64,000 bases of DNA from an uncultured Roseateles sp. GTDB lineage: Bacteria > Pseudomonadota > Gammaproteobacteria > Burkholderiales > Burkholderiaceae_C. Each line of letters begins with the position of its first letter. Position 1 is the stretch's first letter. Below the pieces are notes generated by a model. It searched no databases. It worked only from the letters and a program-made list of their open reading frames with translations, and was not told where the DNA came from. Location of the stretch: NCBI RefSeq assembly GCF_913777145.1, contig NZ_CAJYPS010000011.1, forward strand, positions 62,001 to 126,000, given 5' to 3'. Below are positions 63,872-64,000 of this stretch, in pieces. Made by a program: the position numbers and the translations under genes.

Positions 63872-64000
63872 TCAGCAGTCCAGGCGACGCATGGTGCACA
63901 TCAGCTCGGCCTCGGCGGCCAGCTGCTCACCCACCAGCGCGCGCGCAGCGAACTTGTAGATGCCGGCCTTGGCGCGGCCCAGCGTGACCTCCAGGATGAG
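63872..64000 (-). CDS. fabZ: 3-hydroxyacyl-ACP dehydratase FabZ, C-terminal end only
   Basis: Only the last 42 codons and the stop are present; the gene continues beyond the right edge. [21 protein letters not shown] and the ending [10 protein letters not shown] match the C-terminus of FabZ. The fabZ-lpxA-lpxB order is standard for the lipid A operon. It lies just upstream of lpxA. Confidence 0.85.
   Translation of the reverse strand, partial: LILEVTLGRAKAGIYKFAARALVGEQLAAEAELMCTMRRLDC

Overview
The window is about 70% GC, with tightly packed genes and many 4-nt ATGA overlaps. The gene families point to a Gram-negative betaproteobacterium of the order Burkholderiales (Rubrivivax/Leptothrix/Roseateles-like): lpxA-lpxB lipid A genes, paired aat and bpt N-end-rule transferases, an exosortase A (XrtA)/PEP-CTERM locus and a TorF-type porin. 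This is inferred from gene content only. No rRNA, tRNA, insertion sequence, prophage or CRISPR array was found.

Layout. (1) 1-2211, minus strand: a siaABC-type signalling set (phosphatase, kinase, SiaC regulator), cut at the left edge. (2) 2266-3831: a methyl-accepting chemotaxis protein. (3) 4000-14236, minus strand: an enlarged kdp potassium-uptake operon in the order small membrane ORF, kdpF, kdpA, kdpB, TorF-type porin, kdpC, second small membrane ORF, CorA-like transporter, kdpD, kdpE. Both small ORFs overlap a kdp gene by 4 nt. (4) 14322-16876: housekeeping genes (riboflavin synthase, ArsC-like reductase, aat, bpt). (5) 16884-27311: the outer arm of the XrtA region. Two minus-strand genes (PLP-dependent decarboxylase, acyl-CoA ligase) diverge from a plus-strand run (acyl carrier protein, two FemAB/GNAT-like transferases, a glycosyltransferase, an asparagine-synthetase-like protein lacking the glutaminase cysteine, a secreted protein and a pyruvyl transferase). 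(6) 27349-56286, minus strand: a 29-kb run of exopolysaccharide genes. It holds seven more glycosyltransferases of recognisable fold plus one tentative one, a flippase, a ligase/polymerase, two polysaccharide deacetylases, an O-acyltransferase, a methyltransferase, a UDP-sugar dehydrogenase, exosortase A and the Wzx/Wzy-type export set. (7) 56632-57534, plus strand: a PEP-CTERM surface protein behind a good sigma-54 promoter with a perfect-consensus IHF site, followed by a strong terminator. (8) 57726-64000, minus strand: glgA-glgC, an rRNA-type SpoU methyltransferase, rnhB, lpxB, lpxA and the 3' end of fabZ.

How the genes work together. Regions 5-7 look like one surface system. Sugars are activated and oxidised (TviB-like dehydrogenase), assembled by many glycosyltransferases, decorated (amidation, acetylation, pyruvylation, methylation, deacetylation, possibly aminoacylation), flipped, polymerised and exported. 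PEP-CTERM proteins are processed by exosortase A at the inner membrane and are thought to be linked to the exopolysaccharide. The most intriguing part is the carrier-protein module (ACP, adenylating ligase, PLP decarboxylase, FemAB-like transferases, Cys-less Asn synthetase), which could make and transfer an unusual acyl or amine substituent. The initiating phosphoglycosyl transferase and the PrsK/PrsR regulators usually found with XrtA loci are not in this window.
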